Shown here: positions 1 to 4,686 of the stretch, piece after piece
Layout: every line of letters begins with the position of its first letter
Numbering within the stretch: the first letter of the stretch is position 1
From: Methanomicrobiales archaeon
Lineage (GTDB): Archaea > Halobacteriota > Methanomicrobia > Methanomicrobiales > Methanoculleaceae
DNA length: 6,301 nucleotides
Reading direction: 5' to 3'
Assembly (NCBI GenBank): GCA_012510335.1
Contig: JAAZIF010000216.1
Location: 1 to 6,301, forward strand
Translations under genes and position numbers: made by a program
The notes under the pieces: model-generated
Told to the model about the DNA's origin: nothing
Database searches by the model: none
What the model saw: only the letters and a program-made list of their open reading frames with translations

Positions 1-30
1 AATCTCGGCCCTGGCCTTTCCTGATTCAGG

Positions 31-84
31 TCAAAAGCCCGGTACCCCGGACAGGGCTATCTCCGACCGCTACGATCTCAAAAA
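31..84 (-). terminator. Possible transcription terminator region downstream of the RelE operon
   Basis: Read on the minus strand, AGCCC (complement of 54-58) can pair with GGGCT (complement of 36-40), and the 3' arm runs into TTTT (33-36). A separate T5 tract, the complement of A80-A84, lies closer to the toxin. Archaeal RNA polymerase terminates at oligo-T tracts, so either could end the toxin-antitoxin transcript, which comes from the right. The stem is short and the loop long, so this is tentative. No gene is visible elsewhere in 1-226. Confidence 0.25.
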
Positions 85-226
85 CACTTATCAAGATCTG
101 GACTGCCGTAGCAGCACCACACCTGCAGGAAGCTGAGGGATGGATCTTCCGGATCCGCTGACAGAACCCGGTGCTTCAGGCCTATTTGAGAGTGCGATCA
201 GGGGAGAAATCTCTCCAGCCACCTTC

Positions 227-487
227 CTACCGGTAGATGTTGCTCCGGTGTCCTGCTTCCAGCACGAGAACCAGGAGGTGCTCATCCTCGATCGTGAGAA
301 TGACCCGGTAATCGCCCACCCGGAGCCGGTAGGCAGGCGTCCCTGCGAACCCTGCCAGTTTACGGACATGCTGGTGCGGATCCTCCCGGAGCCCGGCTAC
401 CGAGCGGATGATCCGCCGGGCCACCTCGGGCGGGAGATTCTTGAGATCCCGCCGGGCCCGGGCGGTGTAGGTGACCGTATAGGTCAT
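227..487 (-). CDS. RelE/ParE-family toxin of a type II toxin-antitoxin system
   Basis: An 86-residue basic protein with the RelE-fold pattern. The N-terminal strand MTYTVTYT leads into helices rich in Arg and Leu (residues 9-33). Then come the strand motif YRLRVGDYRVI (53-63), a hydrophobic strand LLVLVLEAG (71-79) and a C-terminal HRSNIYR (80-86) resembling the terminal G-H-R-x-x-x-Y-R signature of archaeal RelE proteins. Members of this family cleave mRNA on the ribosome (RelE) or, in the ParE branch, poison gyrase. The basic C-terminus with a Tyr favours the RelE branch by family resemblance. Length is normal and the frame is intact. The start ATG lies inside the antitoxin stop (ATGA overlap), with GGAGG just before it, so translation is probably coupled to the antitoxin. 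Expected cytoplasmic location and neutralisation by the upstream partner are inferred. Confidence 0.88.
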   Translation of the reverse strand: MTYTVTYTARARRDLKNLPPEVARRIIRSVAGLREDPHQHVRKLAGFAGTPAYRLRVGDYRVILTIEDEHLLVLVLEAGHRSNIYR

Positions 488-720
488 TCCTCCACACCAA
501 ATTCCTTTCGGATATCGTCCTCAGAATAGAGCCGGCCCTCCTTGATATCTTCCAGGGCCTCCTCGATACCCCAGATGGCCTCTTCCGAGAGGGGTTCGTC
601 ATCGACAGCCATGTCAAGCAAGCGGCTGATAACATCGTTATAAGACTCTCTGGGATGCCGTTTAAGGCCTTCCAGGCGGTCTTTGTTCGCTGATGTGATC
701 CAGACGGTAGTGGCTGACAT
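484..720 (-). CDS. Antitoxin, ribbon-helix-helix-like, partner of the RelE toxin
   Basis: A 78-residue protein. The N-terminal strand TTVWIT (4-9) followed by a helix pair containing HPRESYNDVISRLLDMA fits a small archaeal antitoxin with a ribbon-helix-helix-like DNA-binding head. The C-terminal half (about 40-78) is strongly acidic (DDEPLSEE, EEALEDIKEG, SEDDIRKEF), as expected for a tail that wraps a basic toxin. Gene order antitoxin-toxin and the 4-nt overlap are typical of type II modules. AGGTG sits 5 nt upstream of the ATG and supports this start. A 10-bp palindrome precedes the start and is a candidate autoregulatory operator. The exact DNA-binding fold is inferred from sequence pattern; the antitoxin role rests mainly on context and charge. 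Confidence 0.85.
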   Translation of the reverse strand: MSATTVWITSANKDRLEGLKRHPRESYNDVISRLLDMAVDDEPLSEEAIWGIEEALEDIKEGRLYSEDDIRKEFGVEE

Positions 721-726
721 ATAAAC

Positions 727-750
727 ACCTATAGGTCATTATAGAATATG
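727..750 (-). promoter_or_regulatory. Promoter/operator region of the toxin-antitoxin operon
   Basis: ACCTATAGGT (727-736) is a perfect 10-bp palindrome ending 6 nt before the antitoxin ATG and overlapping its ribosome binding site. Just upstream on the minus strand is an AT-rich stretch reading CATATTCTATAAT (738-750) that could serve as a TATA element, although the spacing to the start is tighter than ideal. An antitoxin dimer binding here to repress its own operon is the usual arrangement for such modules and is inferred. Confidence 0.4.
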
Positions 751-783
751 AAACGTGCGGTCGGGCAGCCGAAGATCCTTCAC
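739..783 (-). pseudogene. Possible 5' stub of a HEPN-domain toxin gene
   Basis: GTG at 783 overlaps the restored stop of the MNT pseudogene (TGA at 782-780) as GTGA. This is the overlap commonly seen between MNT antitoxin genes and their HEPN partner. From it only 14 codons (VKDLRLPDRTFHIL) can be read before TAA. The peptide loosely resembles the beginning of HEPN (DUF86-like) proteins, which often start with a K-D-D-R-x-Y-L-x-H-I-L type sequence. No further HEPN sequence is visible; the intact antitoxin gene starts 18 nt further on. The assignment rests on position and a weak match. Confidence 0.35.
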
Positions 784-1056
784 AACGGCACGACATCGCA
801 GAGAGGCGCGGTCCCTGATGTACCGGTGCAGTCCTCCCCGGGTCACCACGCCGATCTCACGGCCGGGCAGGTCTTGCAGGTTCTGAGCGATGTGACCGGG
901 GAGACTCCTTCCCGGCTCGAACCTGGCAAGGGCGCTCTCCGGAGTCTCCTCGTCCCGGGCCACTGACCCGAAGACCCTGACCGTGCGGGCGCCGCATCAG
1001 GCTGCAAATCTGAGGATCTCGCCCCGTCGCTCACGCAGGTCGGCAAAGAGGCTCAA
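780..1056 (-). pseudogene. Degenerate MNT-type nucleotidyltransferase (antitoxin of MNT-HEPN systems)
   Basis: Reading from a TTG at 1056 (preceded by GAGAGGGATGGA) gives SLFADLRERRGEILRFAA and then an in-frame TGA (999-997). The same frame continues with GARTVRVFGSVARDEETPES, FEPGRSL and LHRYIRDR, which is the recognisable skeleton of small MNT/MJ0435-like nucleotidyltransferases. Intact relatives carry an S-D-x-D-L-L-V stretch just before R-F-E-P-G. Here it is replaced by SALARFEPG, so both metal-binding Asp residues are gone (about 925-936). The third acidic position, in the usual V-D-V-V, is Gly (850-852). After YIRDR a one-base shift (798-807) is needed to reach the normal ending DVVPL-stop (797-780). 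The gene is therefore inactive several times over. Living MNT proteins act as antitoxins, AMPylating HEPN RNases. Confidence 0.8.
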
Positions 1057-1115
1057 TCCATCCCTCTCCAGTATCGATCTTACCAAACTAGAGAGATGGT
1101 TGGCAGGAGATCTCT

Positions 1116-1136
1116 CCCGGGTACAGTTGCCCCGGG
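1116..1136 (-). terminator. Hairpin just after the flavoprotein gene
   Basis: Two CCCGGG hexamers (1116-1121 and 1131-1136) separated by 9 nt can form a 6-bp GC stem, starting 2 nt after the TAA of the gene on the minus strand. There is no U-tract, so termination is uncertain; it may instead stabilise the 3' end. GAGATCTC (1107-1114) is a second small palindrome alongside. Confidence 0.25.
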
Positions 1137-1138
1137 AC

Positions 1139-1561
1139 TTACGCGATCCGCTCTCCCGCAGCCTCGAGCCGGGGGGTCTGATCGTAGATCTCCTCGACCG
1201 TGAGGACGACCGCCGCCATCCCCTCCAGGCGGGCTGCAAACTCCCCGGTATGCCCGGCCCAGACGCTCCTGTCAAGCAACGCCGTTACCTCATCATCCCT
1301 GTGGATCGCCACCCGGCCCTTCACCTTATACGCCCTGAACGGAGGGGTCCACTCCCAGACACAGAGCGATGCAACGGGGCGGTGCACAAGGTTCTCATGG
1401 GTCTGCATGAAGTAGAGCTCGCCCCACACGATGGTCTCAGGATCCCTGACCATGACCGACTTTGCTGCAACATTGGGCATTCCGTCGGCCCCGACGGTTG
1501 CGACGGGAACCGAATGCCAGGCGCGCAGAAGCGCAATAAGGTCATCGGGCATCATCGCCAT
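1139..1561 (-). CDS. Pyridoxamine 5'-phosphate oxidase-like FMN-binding protein
   Basis: A 140-residue protein of the split beta-barrel flavin-binding family. The N-terminal helix DDLIALLRAW (6-15) is followed by the characteristic first strand VPVATVGADGMPNVAA (18-33), where substrate or flavin contacts lie. Then come DPETIVWGE (40-48), the helix QTHENLVHRP (53-62), and the strands ASLCVWEW and FRAYKVKGRVAIH. Family members bind FMN or F420 and include small-molecule oxidoreductases; the substrate cannot be told from sequence, and it is probably not the vitamin B6 biosynthetic enzyme itself. Length is normal for single-domain archaeal members. Three Met codons cluster at 1561, 1555 and 1552; none has a good Shine-Dalgarno sequence. 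A well-formed start with GGGGAGG lies 45 nt upstream in the same frame but runs into a stop (see the upstream ORF). Confidence 0.82.
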   Translation of the reverse strand: MAMMPDDLIALLRAWHSVPVATVGADGMPNVAAKSVMVRDPETIVWGELYFMQTHENLVHRPVASLCVWEWTPPFRAYKVKGRVAIHRDDEVTALLDRSVWAGHTGEFAARLEGMAAVVLTVEEIYDQTPRLEAAGERIA

Positions 1562-1564
1562 GGT

Positions 1565-1606
1565 TCAATCATAACTCCCCGAAGTCATATCCATAAAATT
1601 GATCAT
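1565..1606 (-). CDS. 13-codon upstream ORF, in frame with the flavoprotein gene
   Basis: ATG at 1606 is preceded by GGGGAGG (complement of 1613-1619) with a 6-nt spacer, the best ribosome binding site in this half of the window. It encodes MINFMDMTSGSYD and stops at TGA (1567-1565). After only three bases comes the ATG of the flavoprotein, in the same reading frame. It could be a leader peptide with termination-reinitiation, or the original N-terminus of the flavoprotein separated by a nonsense mutation. The core fold already begins normally at 1561, which favours a leader or a dispensable extension. Confidence 0.4.
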   Translation of the reverse strand: MINFMDMTSGSYD

Positions 1607-1612
1607 CTCAAT

Positions 1613-1655
1613 CCTCCCCTCTCATGGCCCATCCATGTTCATGGTCGATATATAG
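1613..1655 (-). promoter_or_regulatory. TATA box and Shine-Dalgarno site for the flavoprotein transcript
   Basis: On the minus strand CTATATAT (complement of 1648-1655) is a strong archaeal TATA-like element. A start about 25 nt downstream would fall near 1625, placing GGGGAGG (1613-1619) inside a short leader ahead of the upstream ORF. A second weaker AT-rich element (TTTTATG, complement of 1592-1598) lies 31 nt before the flavoprotein ATG and could give a near-leaderless transcript that skips the upstream ORF. Both assignments are by pattern only. The rest of the 1656-1790 spacer shows nothing I can name. Confidence 0.45.
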
Positions 1656-1797
1656 TGTTGCACCGGGAGGTTGACCGGGGTTTCACCGCATACGCCCGGG
1701 AGCGAGATCTTCCGATGATTGCCCCCGGCAGCATGTAGCGCCGTGCCCTGCACCTCCCCGAGAGACCTCTGCTCTGGTCGGGTATGACTTCAAATTC

Positions 1798-1822
1798 CTT
1801 CGAAGTTAACGCTGGGTATAAC
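1798..1822 (+). promoter_or_regulatory. Putative serpin promoter
   Basis: GGTATAACTA (centred near 1819) is TATA-like and lies about 28 nt before the serpin ATG. This distance would place transcription initiation at or next to the start codon. No Shine-Dalgarno sequence is visible before the ATG, which fits a leaderless message. CTTCGAAG (1798-1805), an 8-bp palindrome just upstream, is a possible regulator site. Confidence 0.4.
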
Positions 1823-1847
1823 TACCAGGCACGCCATACCGCAGACC

Positions 1848-3140
1848 ATGAACAGAATCCTTCCCGGCCTGCTGCTCCTGGCAGGCCTCATCGCATTCGG
1901 TTGCATCACTGCGGGGTGCATCGACACGCCGGGGGCGACCTCTGAGAATGTCACCCCTCCCACCGGGGAAGAGACGCCGGCCGGCGATCCCGGCGATTTG
2001 GCGGCCGGAAACACCCGGTTCGCCTTTGACCTCTATAGCCAGCTCGCAAACGACCCGAAATACGCAGGCAAGAACATCTTCTTCTCGCCTTACAGCATCT
2101 CCTCAGCCCTTGCGATCACCGGCGAGGGCGCCCGCGGCACGACCGCTGATGAGATCCGGGCGACACTCCACCTCCCGGCAGACGATACCCTCCGGCGAGA
2201 GGGATTTGCGGCGATCGATGCCGGCCTGAACAGCGGCGATGAGAACTACACCCTCCGCACCGCAAACGCCCTCTGGGCTGAGAAGACGTACACCTTCCTC
2301 CCCGAGTACGTCGATGTTGCCAGGGACTGGTACTCGGCGGATGCGAAGAACCTCGACTTCATAGGCAACCCCGAGGGGTCGCGCGCGACCATCAACCGCT
2401 GGGTCGAGGAGAAGACCGAGGATCGGATCCGCGACCTCCTGCCGGCAGGTTCTATCGATTCCATGACCCGGCTTGTTATCACAAACGCGATCTACTTCAA
2501 AGGCACCTGGGTGAAGCAGTTCGATCCGAAAGAGACACAGGAAGAAGAGTTCCGGGTCGGGGCGGAAAAGACCGTGACAGTCCCGATGATGCACCGGATG
2601 GATGAGGATGCCATATACTGCTACAACGAGACCGATACCCTCCAGGTGCTTGAGATGCCATATGCCCACGAGAGCGGGAGCGAACTTGCGATGCTCGCCC
2701 TCCTCCCGAAGGATGACGACCTGACGGCCGCCGGGGATGCCCTCGACCCGGAGGCGATCGCGGTCATCCGGCAGTCGCTGGTCGAGCAACGGGTGAAGGT
2801 ATCCTTCCCGAAGTTCACACTCAATACAGAGTACAGCCTCCCGGGGACGCTCGCCGCGATGGGGATGCCGACGGCATTCACCGATGCCGCCGACCTCTCG
2901 GGGATGGATGGGACACAGGATCTCTTCATATCCGGGGTCGTCCATAAGGCATTTGTCGACGTGAATGAGGAGGGGACCGAGGCCGCGGCGGCGACCGGGG
3001 TCATCGTGAACCTCACAAGCGCACGTCCTGATACCACGCCCGTATTCCGGGCTGATCACCCGTTTGTCTTCCTTATAATCGAGAAGGACTCCGGCACGAT
3101 CCTCTTTATCGGTACGGTAGTAGACCCGGTGGGCTCGTAA
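1848..3140 (+). CDS. Membrane-anchored serpin (serine protease inhibitor family I4)
   Basis: A 430-residue protein. Residues 1-24 form a hydrophobic leader ending in lipobox-like TAGC (Cys24; an alternative is AFGC at Cys19). A Thr/Pro/Glu/Gly-rich linker follows to about 51, then a complete serpin domain. Hallmarks are NIFFSPYS (76-83), GARGTTADEI shortly after, NAIYFKGTW (213-221) and the C-terminal FRADHPFVF (400-408). The reactive-centre hinge EEGTEAAAAT (374-383) has the small residues at P12-P9 that allow loop insertion, so the protein is expected to be inhibitory. Counting from Gly376 as P15 puts P1-P1' near Thr390-Ser391, suggesting a target that accepts small residues, such as a subtilisin-like or elastase-like protease; the loop length leaves about one residue of doubt. 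Serpins trap proteases covalently by conformational change. The anchor suggests action outside the cell membrane. No protease gene lies next to it. Confidence 0.95.
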   Translation: MNRILPGLLLLAGLIAFGCITAGCIDTPGATSENVTPPTGEETPAGDPGDLAAGNTRFAFDLYSQLANDPKYAGKNIFFSPYSISSALAITGEGARGTTADEIRATLHLPADDTLRREGFAAIDAGLNSGDENYTLRTANALWAEKTYTFLPEYVDVARDWYSADAKNLDFIGNPEGSRATINRWVEEKTEDRIRDLLPAGSIDSMTRLVITNAIYFKGTWVKQFDPKETQEEEFRVGAEKTVTVPMMHRMDEDAIYCYNETDTLQVLEMPYAHESGSELAMLALLPKDDDLTAAGDALDPEAIAVIRQSLVEQRVKVSFPKFTLNTEYSLPGTLAAMGMPTAFTDAADLSGMDGTQDLFISGVVHKAFVDVNEEGTEAAAATGVIVNLTSARPDTTPVFRADHPFVFLIIEKDSGTILFIGTVVDPVGS

Positions 3141-3158
3141 GGGGCGGGAACCCCCCCC

Positions 3159-3914
3159 TCACACCGCCCGGAGCCGCTCGATGATCGTCTTTTGCAGGTA
3201 GCCTATGAGCGGCATGTCTGACCCGATCATAGCGTGCCGCCCGGAGCCTGCCGCTGCGATCGCAAGGAAATCCTGGCCGTCGACCAGGATAGCACACTCC
3301 TCCAGCCGGAGGTCGCCTTCTGCCGGCCTGTTCACCGGCGCGGTTTCCAGTAGATCGATGACGGTCCCCCGGGCCTCGTAGATCGGGAGGTTGATACCTG
3401 CGTACTCCTCACTATTGCGCACGACGACGTAGAGGTCGATCCTGCGTTCGAGCGGCTTGATAGCCGCGTGGTACCTCTGGAGGAACTCAGGGCTGTAGCA
3501 GAGGATCACCATGCTCTTCTTCGCCCGGCGGAAGAGTGAGGCGATGTGATTCTCGATCGCCCAGTCACTCCGGAGGATGAAGAACGAGTCCGGGACGAGG
3601 CGCGGTTTGACCGAGAGGCTCTTGAGCGCTTCCCTGACCTCATCTAGGGATCGGATATAGTCCTCTTTGAGCCGGTCGAAGACCTGGTCGATGTCCAGCA
3701 CGTAGTACGATGTCGGGGATCCCTCCTCCACCCCTATGAACCCCCTCCGGGCCAGATCGTTTAAGATCTCGTAGATCCGGCCCCGTGGAACCCCGCTCAC
3801 CTCATGGATATCCCGGGCGGTCGCCTTCTGCAGCCCGACGAGCGAAGAGTAGACGCTCGCCTCGTACTCGTTCATCCCGAGAGCCCGGAGCCCGGGGACA
3901 ACCTCAACAGTCAT
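3159..3914 (-). CDS. TrmB-family transcriptional regulator
   Basis: A 251-residue protein read from ATG 3914; upstream in-frame Met codons exist (3998) but the family's N-terminus begins here. Residues 8-73 are a winged helix-turn-helix: GLRALGMNEYEASVYSSL, then TARDIHEVSGVPRGRIYEIL with the recognition helix about 43-57, and the wing GFIGVEEGSPTSYYV. Residues 76-105 (DQVFDRLKEDYIRSLDEV) look like a coiled-coil dimerisation helix. The rest (about 112-251) is an effector-type domain with SDWAIENHIASLFRRAKKSMVI-like and CAILVDGQDFLAI segments, as found in TrmB proteins with a PLD-like or sugar-sensing C-terminus. TrmB relatives control sugar transport and central metabolism in archaea; the ligand here is unknown. 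The gene converges on the serpin (18-nt gap) and is divergent from the exporter operon. Confidence 0.88.
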   Translation of the reverse strand: MTVEVVPGLRALGMNEYEASVYSSLVGLQKATARDIHEVSGVPRGRIYEILNDLARRGFIGVEEGSPTSYYVLDIDQVFDRLKEDYIRSLDEVREALKSLSVKPRLVPDSFFILRSDWAIENHIASLFRRAKKSMVILCYSPEFLQRYHAAIKPLERRIDLYVVVRNSEEYAGINLPIYEARGTVIDLLETAPVNRPAEGDLRLEECAILVDGQDFLAIAAAGSGRHAMIGSDMPLIGYLQKTIIERLRAV

Positions 3915-3945
3915 TGCACTTCTATTTGGTTGCAACAGATTTATG
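3914..3945 (-). promoter_or_regulatory. TrmB promoter with inverted repeat
   Basis: Minus-strand CATAAAT (complement of 3939-3945) is TATA-like and centred about 28 nt before the ATG, so the message may be leaderless; no good Shine-Dalgarno sequence is seen. TTGCA and TGCAA (3914-3918 and 3931-3935) form an inverted repeat spaced by 12 nt between the TATA element and the start. It could be an autoregulatory operator. The 5-bp arms are short and may be chance. Confidence 0.35.
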
Positions 3946-4030
3946 TTCTCTGGGGTGAGATGGTTACAGTGGCGAGAGAGACCATCTCCTCGCATCATAA
4001 ATCCATCGGAGACCAGTCTTTAGTCTATGA

Positions 4031-4171
4031 CTCCATGCGATTGAGGACTACCCGGGCATCTCCACCTTCATCGGCGGGACTAATACCCCGGCGATTGACT
4101 GGACAGAGCAACATGTAAACGATCAATCACCAGAAAATACAGGCGAGAGTATAACGCCGGATAATTCCTAA
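4031..4171 (+). pseudogene. Possible 3' coding remnant of an unidentified gene
   Basis: After a TGA at 4028-4030, a frame without any usual start codon runs 46 codons to TAA (4169-4171). It begins LHAIEDYPGISTFIGG, continues TNTPAIDWTEQHV, and ends in an Asn/Ser/Glu-rich tail closing with PDNS. The first 20 codons use mostly C or G in third position, like the real genes nearby; the tail does not. It reads like the C-terminus of a secreted or surface protein whose front has been lost, but I recognise no family. The frame immediately upstream is different, so a frameshift would be needed to extend it. It may be chance. Confidence 0.25.
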
Positions 4172-4212
4172 TGAGATCTGCGTTTCAGAGATAAAGGAAC
4201 ATCCTCCAATCC

Positions 4213-4290
4213 GTATGCCCGGGAAGCATACCCTCGCGGCAGGCTCAGGTCTGACCTGGGCCGCCGCCCACACCGTTTCGTCTGATACGG
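4213..4290 (+). other. Cluster of stable stem-loops in a gene-free stretch
   Basis: Three consecutive inverted repeats are visible. GTATGC/GCATAC (4213-4218 and 4226-4231) forms a perfect 6-bp stem with a 7-nt loop. Next, 4236-4267 folds into a 14-bp stem: GCGGC, a bulged A (4241), GGCTCAGGT, a CTG loop, ACCTGGGCC, GCCGC, with one G-T pair. Last, CCGT/ACGG (4273-4276 and 4287-4290) is a weak 4-bp stem. No U-tract follows. The cluster could be a structured non-coding RNA, the 3' hairpins of the remnant at 4031-4171, or a DNA-level repeat. Strand is assigned arbitrarily because hairpins read on both strands. Apart from this and the remnant before it, I see nothing in 3946-4391. Confidence 0.4.
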
Positions 4291-4391
4291 CAGCATAGCA
4301 GAGCACTCATGGCCCCCTTCCTCTATAGCGTAACAGTACCCAGGACACGTCGCCACAGAGACTGACCCCCGCCAGGGTTGCGGCAGATTCA

Positions 4392-4410
4392 TATTGGGCC
4401 CAATAAATAC
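4392..4410 (+). promoter_or_regulatory. Palindromic operator overlapping a TATA-like box
   Basis: TATTGGGCCCAATA (4392-4405) is a perfect 14-bp palindrome. It runs directly into AATAAATAC (4402-4410), a TATA-like element. Initiation about 25 nt downstream would be near 4431, shortly before the Shine-Dalgarno sequence (TTGAGG, 4441-4446) of the small ORF at 4453. A dimeric regulator bound here would cover the TFB/TBP binding region and repress the exporter operon. Which protein binds is unknown; the divergent TrmB gene is one candidate. Confidence 0.45.
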
Positions 4411-4452
4411 GGTACCCCCGCAGATACGCCACATCACAGTTTGAGGATATTC

Positions 4453-4686
4453 ATGAACACCATGACCGCCTGCAGGACCGGCCTCCATGGATCTGCGATC
4501 CTGCGCAATTATCATGACGTGGATAAAGACCGCACAGCATCGCTGCTCCCGATCACCCTTACAGAGGCGAAGATTCCTTCAGACTGCAGGCGATCCACGA
4601 GAAGACCCATGCAATTGATCCCCGCCATCGCCAGCGAGCACGGGGATCGAACACATCCACCGGCCGGCCGGGAGGGATGTTCATGA
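4453..4686 (+). CDS. Candidate small ORF (77 aa) coupled to the exporter
   Basis: ATG at 4453 follows TTGAGG with a 6-nt spacer and a TATA-like box about 45 nt upstream. Its TGA (4684-4686) overlaps the exporter start as ATGA. This is the layout expected for the first gene of an operon. The predicted protein (starting MNTMTACRTGLHGSAIL) has no recognisable domain, signal peptide or membrane helix. It is rich in Arg, Thr and Pro, and uses third positions less GC-biased than neighbouring genes. It may be a leader ORF whose translation controls access to the exporter start, a young or decayed gene, or a chance reading frame. Confidence 0.35.
   Translation: MNTMTACRTGLHGSAILRNYHDVDKDRTASLLPITLTEAKIPSDCRRSTRRPMQLIPAIASEHGDRTHPPAGREGCS
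4617..4675 (+). promoter_or_regulatory. Leader stem-loop, GC palindrome and Shine-Dalgarno site of the exporter
   Basis: GATCCCCG (4617-4624) and CGGGGATC (4641-4648) form a perfect 8-bp inverted repeat around a 16-nt loop, extendable by a G-T and a T-A pair. Next, CCGGCCGGCCGG (4660-4671) is a self-complementary 12-mer whose end merges with GGGAGG (4670-4675). GGAGG lies 7 nt before ATG 4683 and decides that start over ATG 4677, which is almost touching it. Pairing within the GC palindrome could hide the ribosome binding site; this is inference. Confidence 0.45.

Noticed and set aside
196..1117. Similar near-palindromes (CAGGGGAGAAATCTCTCC at 199-216 and CAGGAGATCTCTCC at 1104-1117) flanking the toxin-antitoxin region, considered as terminal or target-site repeats of a mobile unit.
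   Set aside because: They are in the same orientation, differ by two indels and are low-complexity GA/TC palindromes; no transposase or integrase is present.
983..1738. Plus-strand 251-codon open frame.
   Set aside because: It is antisense to the flavoprotein and MNT pseudogene, and its translation is rich in Arg, Pro and His without any domain.
1741..1790. Possible hairpin in the serpin upstream region (GACC and GGTC arms).
   Set aside because: Arms of 4-5 bp with a large loop and no tract; not distinguishable from chance.
2103..3059. Long minus-strand open frame (318 codons) inside the serpin gene.
   Set aside because: It is antisense to an unambiguous serpin; long antisense frames are expected in GC-rich genes.
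4168..4515. Minus-strand 115-codon open frame.
   Set aside because: Composition and codon use are not protein-like, there is no ribosome site or domain, and it covers the hairpin cluster and the palindrome.
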